In this document: positions 25,348 through 33,549 of the stretch, in pieces
Numbering within the stretch: the first letter of the stretch is position 1
Layout of the letters: every line of letters begins with the position of its first letter
Assembly (NCBI GenBank): GCA_047631555.1
Contig: JBLHZY010000001.1
Span: 806,001 to 870,000 of the forward strand
Direction of reading: 5' to 3'
Length of the DNA: 64,000 nt
From: JBLHZY01 sp047631555
Lineage (GTDB): Bacteria > Pseudomonadota > Alphaproteobacteria > Rhodobacterales > Rhodobacteraceae
Notes under the pieces: model-generated
Databases searched by the model: none
Told to the model about the DNA's origin: nothing
The model's input: the letters and a program-made list of their open reading frames with translations, nothing else
Made by a program: the position numbers and the translations under genes

Positions 25348-26961
25348 TTAGCCCTGTAAATACCGAACCAACATCTGCGTCGAGCCGTCCTTGCCCGCCG
25401 CACTTGCCTCGCCCGCCAAGACAGGCTGCAAAGCCACAGCCAGCTCTTTGCCAAGCTCAACACCCCATTGATCGAAGGAATTGATCCCCAAAAGCACCCC
25501 TTCAACAAAGGTCCGGTGCTCATAAAGTGCGACGATCTTGCCAAGCATTTCCGGCGTCATCTTTGGGTAAACAAGCGTGGTTGAAGGCCGATTGCCCGGA
25601 AAAACACGGTGCCGCGCTTGGCGCGAAAGCTCGGGCTCGCTCAGGCCCTTTGCCGCCATCAAAGCCTGCGCTTCTGTCAGCGAGCGCCCCCGCATCAAGG
25701 CTTCAGATTGCGCAAGACAATTGGCAACCAAAAGCTGATGTTGATGGGCCAAATCCAGCTCAAACCCGCGCTGCGCGACCATGAATTCGCAAGGCACAAT
25801 CCGCGTTCCCTGATGGATCAGCTGATAAAACGCATGCTGCCCATTGGTCCCCGGCTCGCCCCAAACAACAGGGCCAGAGGCAACCTCAAGATCGCTGCCA
25901 TCCATCGCAACCCGCTTGCCGTTGCTCTCCATTTCAAGCTGCTGCAAATAGGCAGGAAGGCGCGCAAGCCGTTGATCATAAGGCAAAACTGCTCGCGTGG
26001 CATAGCCGCAGCCCTGATTGTGCCACACCCCAACAAGCGCGAGCATCGCAGGCAAGTTCTCTTCCCACGGGGCCTCAAGGAAATGGTGATCCATCGCCTG
26101 CGCCCCGCGCAAAAACGCGGCAAAATGTTCGGCCCCGATCGCGATCATCAAAGAAAGCCCAATCGGCCCCCACATGGAATAGCGCCCGCCAACCCAATCC
26201 TCAAAACCAAAGACCAAATCAGGATCAATCCCAAAGGCTGTCGTACGATCACGCGCGGTGGAAAGGGCGGCAAAATGGCGCTCGATCCCCTCTTCGCCCA
26301 CATGCGGCAAAAGCCAGGTGCGCGCGGTTTGGGCATTGGTCATGGTCTCAATGGTGGTAAAGGTCTTGGAGGCAATAATTACAAGCGTTGTCAGCGGGTT
26401 AAGCCCCTTAAGAACGTCATGAATATGCGCACCATCAACGTTTGAGACAAAGTGGCAGCGCGGCCCATCGGCATAGGGCGCCAGCGCAAGGGTCGCCATC
26501 GCCGGCCCAAGATCAGAGCCGCCAATCCCGATATTGACCACATCGGTAAAGCCCGCGCCCGCTTGGCCTGCGATCTCGCCGCGGCGCACCCCCTCAGAAA
26601 ACCGCTCCATCCGGCGCAAGGTCCGGCGCACTTCGGGCATCACATCCGCCCCGTCAACCATCACCGGCCCGCCATCAAGATTGCGCAAAGCCGTGTGCAA
26701 AACCGCGCGCGCTTCGGTCTCGTTTATCGGCTCGCCGCGAAACATCGCGTCGCGTTTGGCAGCCACATCGCCCGCCTCAAGCATCCCGATCAAAGCGGCG
26801 CGTGCAGGCGCATCAATCGCCGTTTTGGAATAATCAAAAAGCATATCGCCAAACTGAACCGAAAAGCCTTCTGCCCGGTCTGGATCGGCTGAAAACAGAT
26901 CCATAATCGGAACTTGCGTTGCGCGCTGCGCGTCCTTTTCCAGTGCTTTCCAATCAATCAT
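25348..26961 (-). CDS. pgi: glucose-6-phosphate isomerase
   Basis: 537 aa. It interconverts glucose-6-P and fructose-6-P. Both family signatures are present: 'NIGIGGSDLGPAM', 'LVIIASKTFTT' and the C-terminal 'NSFDQWGVELGK'; the active-site region 'GVWHNQGCGYATRAVLPYDQ' is recognisable. Last gene of a zwf-pgl-pgi operon, 37 bp after pgl. Start ATG 26961 fits the family N-terminus (MIDWKALEKDA). In this group the operon feeds the Entner-Doudoroff route. Confidence 0.95.
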   Translation of the reverse strand: MIDWKALEKDAQRATQVPIMDLFSADPDRAEGFSVQFGDMLFDYSKTAIDAPARAALIGMLEAGDVAAKRDAMFRGEPINETEARAVLHTALRNLDGGPVMVDGADVMPEVRRTLRRMERFSEGVRRGEIAGQAGAGFTDVVNIGIGGSDLGPAMATLALAPYADGPRCHFVSNVDGAHIHDVLKGLNPLTTLVIIASKTFTTIETMTNAQTARTWLLPHVGEEGIERHFAALSTARDRTTAFGIDPDLVFGFEDWVGGRYSMWGPIGLSLMIAIGAEHFAAFLRGAQAMDHHFLEAPWEENLPAMLALVGVWHNQGCGYATRAVLPYDQRLARLPAYLQQLEMESNGKRVAMDGSDLEVASGPVVWGEPGTNGQHAFYQLIHQGTRIVPCEFMVAQRGFELDLAHQHQLLVANCLAQSEALMRGRSLTEAQALMAAKGLSEPELSRQARHRVFPGNRPSTTLVYPKMTPEMLGKIVALYEHRTFVEGVLLGINSFDQWGVELGKELAVALQPVLAGEASAAGKDGSTQMLVRYLQG

Positions 26962-26998
26962 TTTCTTTTCCTTACAATCATTTACGCAGCGATCTTCA

Positions 26999-27670
26999 TC
27001 AAGCTGCCCAATGCACAATCGCGCCCGACAGCACGGATGCCACCGGCGCTTTGTGCGGCGCAAGATGGCGCGCGGCCTCCAAAGCGGCGCGTTTTTCATC
27101 GCCCATTATCACAATATGCTTGGCCAAAGCGCCGTTTAGAACCCGCGCAGAAAGCGTGATCCGCGGCTCGGCCGCTCCGGGCGCTCGCATCGGCAAGAGC
27201 ACAGGCGCATCGCTTGCAAGCGCCTCCTCCAAACGGTCCGCGCCGGGAAACAGGCTGGCCGTATGCATATCCGCGCCCATTCCAAGCAGCAAAACCGACA
27301 GCGGCAAACAGGGCTCGATCCCCGCCGAAAGCTGCTCCATCGCCTCCTCGGCCCGCTCAACCGGCGCATAAAGCGGGATCAATTTGGCCGCCGCTGCCGG
27401 GCCAACAAGCAGCCGTTTGCGCAACAAAGCAGTGTTTGAGCGATCCGAACTTTCCGGCACCCAACGTTCATCATTGAGCATCACATCGACCCGGTCCCAA
27501 TCCAAATGCACCGCCGAAAGCACATCGAAAATCGGCCCCGGCGTTGTCCCGCCCGGCACACAGAAAGAGGCCCGATCGCCCCGCTCAAGCGCATTGCGCA
27601 AATCGCCCGCAAGCGTATCCGCGAGATCCATAAGCATCAGCTCGCGATCTGGATACTCGATAAATTTCAA
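26999..27670 (-). CDS. pgl: 6-phosphogluconolactonase
   Basis: About 223 aa, DevB/SOL type. It hydrolyses 6-phosphogluconolactone. Signatures: 'FCVPGGTTPGPIFDVL', 'DVMLNDERWVPESSDRSNTALLR' and 'LLGMGADMHTASLFPG'. I set the start at TTG 27670, which overlaps the zwf TGA as TTGA and gives the family N-terminus 'KFIEYPDREL'. A GTG at 27688 is the alternative and would add six residues. Coupled to zwf upstream and pgi downstream. Confidence 0.92.
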   Translation of the reverse strand: MKFIEYPDRELMLMDLADTLAGDLRNALERGDRASFCVPGGTTPGPIFDVLSAVHLDWDRVDVMLNDERWVPESSDRSNTALLRKRLLVGPAAAAKLIPLYAPVERAEEAMEQLSAGIEPCLPLSVLLLGMGADMHTASLFPGADRLEEALASDAPVLLPMRAPGAAEPRITLSARVLNGALAKHIVIMGDEKRAALEAARHLAPHKAPVASVLSGAIVHWAA

Positions 27671-29121
27671 GGCTTTATACCCCGCCACTTGCGCCCATCT
27701 CGATGCATCATAACGGCTGCATCTTCGGGGCCCAAGGAGCCAACCTCATAAGGCTTTGGAACATCGTGGCGATCCTCCCAACCCTGAATAATCGGATCGG
27801 TCCAAGCCCATGCCGCCTCGACCTCATCGCCGCGCATAAACAGCGTCTGGTTGCCGCGGATCACGTCCATAATCAGGCGCTCATAGGCATCTGGAATATC
27901 ATCCGCGTCCTCGCCCAAAGCCTCGGCAAAGGACATGTCCAGCGGCACATCGATCAAGCGCATGCCGCCCGGCCCCGGCTCTTTGATCGTCACGCTCAGG
28001 GTCATGCCCTCATTGGGCTGAAGGCGGATGGTCAGAATATTGCGGTGATTGCCTGCTTCGGGGCCGAAAATCGAGTGCGGCGCATCCTTGAACACAACCG
28101 CAATTTCAGAGGCCCGCGCGCGCAATTTCTTACCTGTGCGCAGGTAAAACGGCGTCCCGGCCCACCGCCAATTGGAGATATGCAGGCGCATTGCAATGAA
28201 GCTTTCTGTACGGCTTTTGGAATCGCCCGCATCCGTGCGATAGCCCGGCGTATCGCCATCCTCGGCATATTGCCCGCGCACGATATGATGATAATCAACC
28301 GGCTCTAATGCTCTGATAACCTTAAGCTTTTCATCGCGCACGGAATCCGGCTCAAAGCGGCTTGGCGGCTCCATCGCGATCAGGCAGAGCAACTGCATCA
28401 AGTGGTTTTGCACCATGTCACGCATCGCGCCTGAGCGGTCATAATATTCGCCCCGCCCGCCAACGCCGACCGTTTCCGCCACCGTGATTTGAATGTGATC
28501 GACAAATTGCGAATTCCACAGCGGCTCAAACAGGATATTGCCAAAGCGCACCGCCATGAGGTTTTGCACCGTCTCTTTGCCCAAGTAATGATCGATACGG
28601 TAGATCTGCGTCTCGTCAAAATGGGCGGCCAGAACGGCATTGAGCTGCTTGGCCGAAGCCAGATCGCGCCCAAAGGGTTTTTCGACCACGATGCGGCTTT
28701 CATCGGTGGCGATCCCGTAATCATGCAAGCGCTGCGCCAGATCGCCAAACAGGCTCGGCGCGACCGAGAAATAGAAAGCATTTACAATATCGCGACGCAC
28801 CATTTTTGCGAGCTCTTTCCAACCCGCTTCGCCTTTGGCATCAATCGCAATATACTCTAAACGCTCAAGAAAATCGTTGATCCGCTCGGGGCCGCAATCA
28901 TTCTTGGCAACGAATTCATCAATCGCTGCGCGGACAAATTCGCGGTATTCCGCCGAGCCAAATTCCGAGCGCGCCGCGCCAATAATGCGCGCGTCTTCCG
29001 GCATTTGCCCTGCACAAAAGCGCCGATAAAGCCCCGGCAAAATCTTGCGCCGTGCCAGATCGCCCGTCCCCCCAAAGATGACAAGATCAAAGCTCTCAAC
29101 AGGTATGACGCGCGAAACCAT
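27667..29121 (-). CDS. zwf: glucose-6-phosphate 1-dehydrogenase
   Basis: 484 aa. It oxidises glucose-6-P with NAD(P). It has the N-terminal nucleotide motif 'VIFGGTGDLARRK', the active-site signature 'RIDHYLGKETVQN' and family tail 'EAAWAWTDPI'. ATG 29121 is preceded by AAGGAG; an ATG at 29151 lacks this. First gene of zwf-pgl-pgi. A 14-bp palindrome 47 bp upstream of the start is a likely operator. Confidence 0.95.
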   Translation of the reverse strand: MVSRVIPVESFDLVIFGGTGDLARRKILPGLYRRFCAGQMPEDARIIGAARSEFGSAEYREFVRAAIDEFVAKNDCGPERINDFLERLEYIAIDAKGEAGWKELAKMVRRDIVNAFYFSVAPSLFGDLAQRLHDYGIATDESRIVVEKPFGRDLASAKQLNAVLAAHFDETQIYRIDHYLGKETVQNLMAVRFGNILFEPLWNSQFVDHIQITVAETVGVGGRGEYYDRSGAMRDMVQNHLMQLLCLIAMEPPSRFEPDSVRDEKLKVIRALEPVDYHHIVRGQYAEDGDTPGYRTDAGDSKSRTESFIAMRLHISNWRWAGTPFYLRTGKKLRARASEIAVVFKDAPHSIFGPEAGNHRNILTIRLQPNEGMTLSVTIKEPGPGGMRLIDVPLDMSFAEALGEDADDIPDAYERLIMDVIRGNQTLFMRGDEVEAAWAWTDPIIQGWEDRHDVPKPYEVGSLGPEDAAVMMHRDGRKWRGIKP

Positions 29122-29167
29122 TTGGCTCTCCTTAATACCGCATTCGGCCATATGCCGCTGCCCGCGC

Positions 29168-29181
29168 CGTTAGCGCTAACG
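29168..29181. promoter_or_regulatory. palindromic operator upstream of zwf, LacI-family type
   Basis: Perfect 14-bp palindrome CGTTAGCGCTAACG in the 199-bp divergent region between zwf and a radical SAM gene. Its TTAGCGCTAA core with central CG is the usual form of LacI-family sugar-regulator sites, which fits control of a glucose-6-P operon. No LacI-family gene is in the window. Confidence 0.6.
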
Positions 29182-29320
29182 CGCCCCTCATAACGCCCAA
29201 CTCAGCCCGAGTCTAGCATGCAGCGCGACCATCACAACTGCGCTAGGTCTCAAATGGCGGCTTTTCTCTCCTCGAGCAAGAACCTACCTTGGCCAGAAGC
29301 AGATTTAGGGAGAATTCCGC

Positions 29321-30268
29321 GTGAAAGATGAACTAAGGGGCGGTGGCGAAAAGTTTAGCGATCCAATCTGGACTGCAAAGGGCGAAACGCGCGCGCGCGT
29401 CGCGCTTGATCAGCCGAGCACGCTTTGGTTCAACACGGGCACCCTGTGCAACATCACCTGCGTGAATTGCTATATCGAAAGCTCGCCCGAGAACGATGCT
29501 CTGGTCTATATCACCGCCCAGGAGGTCGATGATTTCCTCGACCAGATTGACGCGCGTAAATGGCCCGTGCGCGAGATCGGCTTTACCGGCGGCGAGCCCT
29601 TTATGAACCCGCAAATTATCGAGATGCTGCGCCTTTCTTTGAGCCGCGGTTATGAGGTTTTGGTGCTGAGCAATGCGATGCTGCCGATGATGCGCCCGGC
29701 CATGCGCGAGGGGATCGCGCGCCTAAATGCCGCCTACCCCGGCAAGCTGACTTTGCGCATCTCGCTCGATCATCACAGCCGCGAAAACCATGATGCGATG
29801 CGCGGCACAGGCGCCTTTGACAAAACGCTTCAGGGGATGGATTTTCTACGCGAGACCGGCGTCAAAATGGCCGTTGCCGGGCGCAGTCTTTGGGATGAAA
29901 GCGACGCGGCGGCGCGTGCTGGGTTTGCGGCGCTGTATAAGGCGCGCGGCTATGCGATTGACGCGCAGAACCCGGGCGAAACCGTGCTTTTCCCTGAGAT
30001 GGATATCAAGGCGGATGTGCCTGAAATCACAGTGGATTGTTGGGATATTCTGGGCAAATCGCCGCGTGATGTGATGTGTTCTTCCTCGCGTATGGTGGTC
30101 AAGCGCAAAGGGGCGGATCGCCCGGCCGTTCTGGCCTGTACATTGCTGGCCTATGACGCGGAATTTGAGCTTGGCGGATCCTTGGCAGAGGCCGAGGGCG
30201 ATGTCGCGCTTAACCATCCGCATTGTGCGAAATTCTGCGTGCTTGGCGGGGCCAGTTGTTCGGCCTGA
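29321..30268 (+). CDS. radical SAM protein of unknown substrate
   Basis: 315 aa. The SAM-cluster motif is C-N-I-T-C-V-N-C (CX3CX2C) near residues 46-53, followed by 'GFTGGEPFMNP' for SAM binding and 'LRISLDHHSRENHD' typical of the barrel. The C-terminal part has five further cysteines (including 'HCAKFC' and 'GASCS'), suggesting an auxiliary iron-sulfur site as in SPASM-type enzymes. The start is GTG 29321 with AGGGAG upstream. Divergent from zwf; the substrate is unknown and the neighbours give no clue. Confidence 0.8.
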   Translation: MKDELRGGGEKFSDPIWTAKGETRARVALDQPSTLWFNTGTLCNITCVNCYIESSPENDALVYITAQEVDDFLDQIDARKWPVREIGFTGGEPFMNPQIIEMLRLSLSRGYEVLVLSNAMLPMMRPAMREGIARLNAAYPGKLTLRISLDHHSRENHDAMRGTGAFDKTLQGMDFLRETGVKMAVAGRSLWDESDAAARAGFAALYKARGYAIDAQNPGETVLFPEMDIKADVPEITVDCWDILGKSPRDVMCSSSRMVVKRKGADRPAVLACTLLAYDAEFELGGSLAEAEGDVALNHPHCAKFCVLGGASCSA

Positions 30269-30303
30269 TCGGCGCGGATTTGGCACGAAGTTAAAAGTTT
30301 AAT

Positions 30304-30337
30304 GCCTCCGGCGGGGATATTTGAGCAACCGTGAAAC
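30304..30337 (+). repeat. Rhodobacteraceae intergenic repeat, copy 1
   Basis: GCCTCCGGCGGGGATATTTG followed by AGCAACCGTGAAAC, between the stops of the convergent radical SAM and HNH genes. It matches the copies at 34685-34719, 42279-42315 and 63421-63457 including the AACTGTGAAA-like tail. Confidence 0.8.
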
Positions 30338-30345
30338 AGGCGAAG

Positions 30346-30930
30346 CTAAGCGTCCAATTCGGCGTCCCAATAGAGGAAATCCATCCAGCTTTCGTGCAAA
30401 TGACCGGGCGGGAATTTGCGCCCCATATTGCGCAGCTCTTCTGCATTGGGGCGGCGCGGCGGTTTGCGCAAGGAAAGGCCGGATTGGTGCAGGATTTTCG
30501 AGCCCTTGCGCAGATTGCATGGGCTACAGGCCGCCACAACGTTTTCCCAGCTGGTGATCCCGCCGCGCGCCCGTGGAATCACGTGATCAAAGGTCAGATC
30601 GCCACGCGCGCCGCAGTACTGGCAGAGAAATTCATCCCGCAAAAATAAATTAAAGCGCGTGAAGGCCACGCGCTTTTGAGGTTTGACATAATCTTTGAGG
30701 ACGACGACCGAAGGGATGCGAATTTCGGTGGAGGGGCTGCGCACGACTTCATCGTATTGTGCAACGATATCAACCCTTTCCAGAACCGCCGCCTTTACCG
30801 CCTCTTGCCAAGGCCATAAAGAAAGCGGGTAATAACTCAGCGGGCGATAATCCGCATTGAGCACCAGAGCCGGATATTGGCGCAACCGCCCCGGCTCTCT
30901 GACAAAATCCGTTCTAAAACTTCCGTCCAT
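30346..30930 (-). CDS. HNH endonuclease family protein
   Basis: 194 aa. It contains a classic HNH/zinc module: 'CQYCGA', 'LTFDHVIPRARGG', 'WENVVAACSPCN', i.e. two CXXC pairs around the DH and N residues. Upstream of it the 'ALVLNADYRPLSYYPLSLWPWQEAVKA' section is the conserved N-terminus of a widespread bacterial HNH family of unknown cellular role. No mobile-element context is visible, so it is probably a housekeeping nuclease. Confidence 0.88.
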   Translation of the reverse strand: MDGSFRTDFVREPGRLRQYPALVLNADYRPLSYYPLSLWPWQEAVKAAVLERVDIVAQYDEVVRSPSTEIRIPSVVVLKDYVKPQKRVAFTRFNLFLRDEFLCQYCGARGDLTFDHVIPRARGGITSWENVVAACSPCNLRKGSKILHQSGLSLRKPPRRPNAEELRNMGRKFPPGHLHESWMDFLYWDAELDA

Positions 30931-31184
30931 CCTTAATCAAACGCTCCCGTTCGGTGCCCAATTCCGGGCCAGCAGCAAGGCAAATTCTCACCCTCTTGAG
31001 AACACTATATATCGCGGCTCTTGCCTGACAACCCCCTTGATATGGCGGCTCTCCTGCGGGTTCTTATTGGATTTTGGTAACGCGGATATGACGGTTTTGA
31101 TCGGTTGCGCGAAAGCCTTCACGCCTAAACTCAGCCCAAAAGGCCGCTTCATATCAAACATTTCTGAAAGTCTGGCGTTTGCGC
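30931..31184. other. intergenic, no gene seen
   Basis: 254 bp upstream of the HNH gene. A plus-strand frame of ~160 codons crosses it but has no start signal and poor protein character. I see no RNA motif. Confidence 0.4.
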
Positions 31185-31310
31185 TTAGCCCCGTGGGCGG
31201 CGATCATCCTTGCGGATCGGGATCGGGCGCGCTTTTGGAGCAGAGCGCATCGCATGGATCGTCAACAATGCCGCAGCACCAAGTAAAAAGACGCTTACCA
31301 AGAGTTCCAT
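31185..31310 (-). CDS. small membrane protein, 41 aa
   Basis: A 41-codon frame starting at ATG 31308-31310, preceded by TTGGAGGATT (a strong ribosome-binding site). The product begins with a hydrophobic helix (residues 2-19, 'ELLVSVFLLGAAALLTIHA') and ends in a proline/arginine-rich basic tail. This is the usual shape of small single-pass inner-membrane proteins with a cytoplasmic tail. It is below normal gene-calling length. No homologue is recognised. Confidence 0.65.
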   Translation of the reverse strand: MELLVSVFLLGAAALLTIHAMRSAPKARPIPIRKDDRRPRG

Positions 31311-31431
31311 CGCATAATCCTCCAACCAGTCCCTTATAAGGTAGGGTCGCACCCGGACAACGTCAACCTACGCAGGCAAAATGCCGCCACTTCCTTAACA
31401 TTTCGTTTCGATCAGGCCGAAAACTTGAGCT

Positions 31432-32103
31432 TTACTGCCCGTCATAGCCCAATTTTTCACGCAAAAACGCAAGCGCAACAGAAAGCCCATCCGGCGCGAT
31501 CCCGTGGCACGTTCCCTTGGAAACATGGGCAAATACGTCAAATCCAACAGCCGTAAGCGCATTGCCCGCCTCGGGCAGACTTTGCGGCGGCACGACATCA
31601 TCCGCATCCCCATGGATCAACAAGACCGGCGGCTTGGAAACCACCTCATCCTCAAGCATTTCCGGCTGCAACAAGCGCCCCGAAAAGCCCACAACCCCAG
31701 CAAATGGCGCATCCCGGCGCGGCGCCACGTGCAGCGCCATCATCGTGCCTTGCGAGAAGCCCACAAGTGCAACGTCGCTTGCTTCAACGCCCTCAGCCTC
31801 CATCACCTCGTCCAGATAAGCATTCAAGTCGCCGGTCGCGCGCAGCAGGCCTTCGGCGGCCTCTTCCTCAGAGGAATTGTCGATATAGGGGATCGGAAAC
31901 CATTGAAATCCCATCGGATTTGCCACCGAACGCTCGGGCGCATTGGGCGCATAAAACGCCGTATTGGGCAGGTGATCCGCCAAAGGATCCGCCAGCCCCA
32001 AAAGATCCGGCCCATCCGCGCCATACCCATGCAGAAAAATCACAACCGAGTTGGTCTGGCCGGATTTGGCGGCGCGGTTCTTGCTCTCAAGGCTACGTGT
32101 CAT
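31432..32103 (-). CDS. phospholipase/carboxylesterase, alpha/beta hydrolase
   Basis: 223 aa, of the small YpfH/carboxylesterase family. The 'FLHGYGADG' oxyanion loop, nucleophile 'GFSQGT', acid 'HGDADDVVP' and catalytic His in 'CHGIAPDG' are all present. It hydrolyses short-chain esters or lysophospholipids. Start ATG 32103 overlaps the stop of the DNA glycosylase gene as ATGA, so the pair is co-translated although functions seem unrelated. Confidence 0.9.
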   Translation of the reverse strand: MTRSLESKNRAAKSGQTNSVVIFLHGYGADGPDLLGLADPLADHLPNTAFYAPNAPERSVANPMGFQWFPIPYIDNSSEEEAAEGLLRATGDLNAYLDEVMEAEGVEASDVALVGFSQGTMMALHVAPRRDAPFAGVVGFSGRLLQPEMLEDEVVSKPPVLLIHGDADDVVPPQSLPEAGNALTAVGFDVFAHVSKGTCHGIAPDGLSVALAFLREKLGYDGQ

Positions 32104-32750
32104 CGGATCCCTTCCCGTTCTTTTGCCACATGGTAGTAGGCCCATAAAAGCCGGGCTGCAACGCTTCTCCACGGCGCCCAATCGGCGGCCATCTCGCGAA
32201 ACGCCCGCTCTTTGGGCCGCTCGGGCAGATCAAACAGCATGCGTGCCGCCTCTTGAAGCGCCAAATCCCCGGGGGCAAAAACATCCGCGCGGCCCAAAGA
32301 AAACATCGCGTAAATCTCCGCCGTCCAAATCCCAATCCCGGGAACAGCTGTCAAAGTTGCAAATATTTCTTCATTAGGAACGTCGCGCAACGCATTGAAT
32401 TTAATGCCAGACCCGGCGAGTTCGCGCGCGTAACGGATCTTCTGACGGCTGAGCCCACAAGCCCGAAGCTCCTCGTCACTCGCTCGCATAATCTTACGCG
32501 GCCCAATCAAACCGGCCGCCTTAAGCCGCCCCCAAATCGCATCCCCCGCCGCAACAGAAACCTGCTGGCTGACAATCGCGCTGAACAATGCCGCAAACCC
32601 ATCCTTGCGCCGCCGCAACGGCAAAGCCCCGGTCAGCGCCAACGCATGCCCAAAGCGCGGCTCCAAAGCCGCCAATGCCGCCGCCCCTTCAGCCACACAA
32701 GCAGGCGTCTGAATGATCCGCCCCGCGACTGGATGCACCAATTCACTCAT
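32100..32750 (-). CDS. DNA-3-methyladenine glycosylase II (AlkA-type HhH-GPD)
   Basis: 216 aa base-excision repair enzyme that removes alkylated purines. Helix-hairpin-helix 'LTAVPGIGIWTAEIYAM' is followed by the GPD loop with the catalytic Asp in 'FAPGDLALQ'. The 'FSAIVSQQVSVAAG' segment is typical of AlkA. It is shorter than E. coli AlkA because it lacks the N-terminal TBP-like domain, as in many bacterial members. Start ATG 32750 preferred; a GTG sits one codon earlier. Confidence 0.9.
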   Translation of the reverse strand: MSELVHPVAGRIIQTPACVAEGAAALAALEPRFGHALALTGALPLRRRKDGFAALFSAIVSQQVSVAAGDAIWGRLKAAGLIGPRKIMRASDEELRACGLSRQKIRYARELAGSGIKFNALRDVPNEEIFATLTAVPGIGIWTAEIYAMFSLGRADVFAPGDLALQEAARMLFDLPERPKERAFREMAADWAPWRSVAARLLWAYYHVAKEREGIR

Positions 32751-32762
32751 CACAGACCCAAC

Positions 32763-32795
32763 TTTTTCTTGGCATAAATACTCATTCCCCGCCCC
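32763..32795 (-). repeat. degenerate Rhodobacteraceae intergenic repeat, CCAAGAAAAAG subtype
   Basis: On the minus strand: GGGGCGGGGAATGAGTATTT then ATGCCAAGAAAAAG. It closely resembles 17754-17784 and lies between the glycosylase start and the cobK stop. Confidence 0.5.
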
Positions 32796-33549
32796 TCATC
32801 CGCACAAGCGCCCAATCCAGCGCCGCCTCAACATCCCGCACTAGTGCGCCATCCCTGCCAGCGGGCCGCGCAATCATCGCCACAAAGGGGCGTTCTATGA
32901 GGGCCACGGGCAGCCCAATCATCCGCGCCGCCTCAAGCTTGGCCCGGCCACCTGCCCCACCAGCGTTTTTCACCACCAACCAATCAACCCGAAGCTTGCG
33001 CAAAAGCGCAACCTCTTCCTCGATGGAAAACGGCCCGCGCCCCAAAACAATCTCAACCTCGTCAAGCGCACCCACTTTCGCCGGCTCAATCTGGCGCAAA
33101 TACAAATGCCGCCCCGCCGCCAAATCCCCCAACAAAGGAAGGCTTTGCCGCCCCGTGGCCAAGAAAACCCGCGCGCCTTTCGGGATCAGCCCCGCCAAAT
33201 CGCCAAAGCCCGCAACGGCGTGCCAAAGATCGCCCGGCCCCGCCTCCCAAGCCGCCCGCTCCAGCCGTAGATAATCCACGCCGCGCGCGCTGCAAATCCG
33301 CGCCGCCCGCTCGCTCATCACCTCGGCAAACGGGTGCGTTGCATCAATCACGCCGCTAATCCCCTGCGCCGCCAAATAGGCCGCAAATCCTGCGTCCCCG
33401 CCAAATCCGCCAATCCGCACCGGCAAGTCCATCACCGCAGGCGCGCGCGTCACCCCGGCCAAAGAAACCTCCGCCTCAATCCCGGCCCGCGCCAGCTCTC
33501 GCGCCAATGCGCGCGCCTCTGCCGTACCGCCAAGCAATAAAAGGCTCAT
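32782..33549 (-). CDS. cobK: precorrin-6A/cobalt-precorrin-6A reductase
   Basis: 255 aa. It reduces precorrin-6A (NADPH) in corrin-ring synthesis. N-terminal 'LLLLGGTAEARALARELA' is the family signature; 'VIDATHPFAEVMSE', 'FLATGRQSL', 'EEVALLRKLRVDWLVVKNAGG' and 'ARMIGLPVALIERP' also match. Its ATG overlaps the cbiD stop (ATGA, 33546-33549), so cbiD and cobK are co-translated. Confidence 0.94.
   Translation of the reverse strand: MSLLLLGGTAEARALARELARAGIEAEVSLAGVTRAPAVMDLPVRIGGFGGDAGFAAYLAAQGISGVIDATHPFAEVMSERAARICSARGVDYLRLERAAWEAGPGDLWHAVAGFGDLAGLIPKGARVFLATGRQSLPLLGDLAAGRHLYLRQIEPAKVGALDEVEIVLGRGPFSIEEEVALLRKLRVDWLVVKNAGGAGGRAKLEAARMIGLPVALIERPFVAMIARPAGRDGALVRDVEAALDWALVRMRGGE

Noticed and set aside
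30857..31339. 160-codon plus-strand frame in the 31-kb gap
   Set aside because: No ribosome-binding site, mixed low-complexity product, and a better-supported 41-aa gene lies on the other strand.
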